This document shows, one piece after another, positions 5,721 to 6,243 of a stretch of 6,243 bases of DNA. Under the pieces are notes generated by a model. That model was not told the DNA's origin and did no database searches. It saw only the letters and a list, made by a program, of their open reading frames with translations. The stretch is taken from assembly GCA_025056515.1 (NCBI GenBank), contig JANWWB010000320.1, positions 1-6,243 of the forward strand. The letters run 5' to 3'. Origin of the DNA: Anaerolineales bacterium (GTDB lineage: Bacteria > Chloroflexota > Anaerolineae > Anaerolineales > Villigracilaceae). The position numbers and the translations under genes were made by a program. Numbering within the stretch: position 1 is the first letter of the stretch; the number at the start of each line of letters is the position of its first letter.

Positions 5721-5820
5721 GTCACTGCGAGCGCAGCGCCTGCCTCGAGCGAAGCGTGAGGGAAGAAGTTTCCTGGATTGCCAGGAGATTGCTTCGGCGG
5801 CTACGCTGCATCGCAAAGAC
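5721..5820 (+). repeat. 100-bp dispersed palindromic repeat, copy 2 (better preserved)
   Basis: The same element as at 2565-2664, matching at 74 of 100 ungapped positions. The ends are still imperfect inverted repeats. GTCACTGCGAGCGCAGCG at 5721-5738 matches the reverse complement of 5804-5820 at 14 of 17 positions with one single-base gap. Two inner hairpins are visible: 5743-5750 with 5754-5761 (one mismatch, one G-T pair) and TCCTGG/CCAGGA at 5771-5776 and 5781-5786, which is perfect with a 4-nt loop. No direct target duplication is obvious. It lies about 60 nt upstream of the seven-helix gene start. Confidence 0.82.
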
Positions 5821-5822
5821 AC

Positions 5823-5840
5823 TCAAACATGAGGGTTTGA
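5823..5840 (-). terminator. Hairpin between secF and the repeat, possible terminator
   Basis: TCAAAC (5823-5828) pairs with GTTTGA (5835-5840) around ATGAGG, about 110 nt past the secF stop. In the - direction GTGTCTTTG follows, which is only weakly T-rich. Nothing else in 5841-5949 looks like a gene or a regulatory site, apart from a 10-bp palindrome CACAGCTGTG at 5907-5916. Confidence 0.3.
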
Positions 5841-5949
5841 CTCCTTGCAACAGAACAAGTTTTAGAGAGTGTTCCAAGAATCAGATGAGCGTTTGTCACC
5901 GGTTAGCACAGCTGTGGGCAAGGGGGTATAACGTTGAGTTAGGTGTCTT

Positions 5950-6243
5950 TTAGGCCGGTTGTGCTTTTCGGCGGAACCATTTCCGCCATTCCTGGTTTTC
6001 CCATAAGACTAAGATCGGCGCAGCAATGAAAATCGAGGAGTAGGTGCCGCTCAGTAAACCAATGAGAAGGATCACAGAGAATTCTTGCAAAGTAACACCG
6101 CCCATCAAGGCCAGCGCCAGCAACAGGAATTCAACCGTCATCAATTGGGTGTTGATGGAACGTTGAAGTGTCTGGACGATCGAGTGATTAACTAACGTCT
6201 CAAAATCCAGGCGACGTAAGATATTTGCATTTTCGCGAATTCG
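5950..6243 (-). CDS. secF: Protein translocase subunit SecF, C-terminal part (5' truncated by window edge)
   Basis: C-terminal 97 residues of SecF, the inner-membrane RND-like partner of SecD that helps the SecYEG translocon release and export proteins using the proton gradient. The frame stays open to the right edge and reads RIRENANILRRLDFETLVNH, then SIVQTLQRSINTQ. This matches the conserved SecF segment R-I-R-E-N ... S-I-x-Q-T-L-x-R-(S/T)-I-N-T before the last two helices. Hydrophobic segments follow at visible residues 36-53 and 57-79, with the family motif GTYSSIFIAAPIL. The protein ends in a short basic tail (WRKWFRRKAQPA). The TTG/ATG near 6139-6144 is internal to the gene and not the start. 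secD would be expected further upstream, beyond the right edge, or fused to this gene as SecDF. Confidence 0.95.
   Translation of the reverse strand, partial: RIRENANILRRLDFETLVNHSIVQTLQRSINTQLMTVEFLLLALALMGGVTLQEFSVILLIGLLSGTYSSIFIAAPILVLWENQEWRKWFRRKAQPA

Noticed and set aside
5693..5953. 86-residue open frame on the + strand
   Set aside because: It reads CHCERSACLERS and similar text, which is the typical spurious translation of GTCATTGCGAG-type repeats. It overlaps the end of secF and has no ribosome binding site.
6139..6144. Start codon for a 64-residue small membrane protein at the right edge
   Set aside because: The frame continues upstream to the window edge with conserved SecF sequence, so this codon is internal to secF.
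1..6243. tRNA genes, CRISPR array, insertion sequence or phage genes
   Set aside because: No cloverleaf with a T-loop consensus, no regularly spaced repeats and no transposase- or phage-like protein was found on either strand.

Overview
The window is an ordinary-looking stretch of bacterial chromosome. By eye the GC content is near half. It holds one gene truncated at the left edge on the + strand, five complete or nearly complete genes on the - strand, and one - strand gene truncated at the right edge. Housekeeping functions predominate: tRNA modification (tgt), recycling of the cell-wall lipid carrier (uppP) and protein export (secF). No phage genes, transposase, CRISPR array, tRNA or rRNA was seen. 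The protein sequences and the mix of genes remind me of Chloroflexota (Anaerolineae-like), but this is an inference from general resemblance.

Layout from left to right. An amidase-signature enzyme (+, 1-1007, N-terminus missing) converges on a small PBP-like lipoprotein (-, 961-1644), and the two coding regions overlap by 47 bp. The lipoprotein lies 7 nt downstream of uppP (-, start chosen at 2494), so the two probably form an operon. A 352-nt gap follows (2495-2846). It contains a 100-bp dispersed repeat and weak hairpins. Then comes tgt (-, 2847-3986). A run of hairpins at 4041-4120 separates tgt from a CBS-CBS-ACT protein (-, 4122-4763). That gene has a near-consensus promoter (TTGACA/CATAAT) and a clear ribosome binding site. 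Next is an unrecognised seven-helix membrane protein (-, start chosen at 5657). Its leader contains the second copy of the 100-bp repeat. The C-terminal 97 residues of SecF occupy the right edge.

The most notable non-coding signal is the pair of 100-bp repeats at 2565-2664 and 5721-5820. They align without gaps at 74 of 100 positions and have the same orientation. Each sits in the leader of a membrane-protein gene. They have a GTCAyTGCGAGC end and an internal hairpin with one compensatory base-pair change. The open frames of both downstream genes extend back into the repeats, so calling the longest open frame would give false N-termini. I did not find a new multi-gene system. The least explained items are the repeat family, the seven-helix protein and the short PBP-like lipoprotein.
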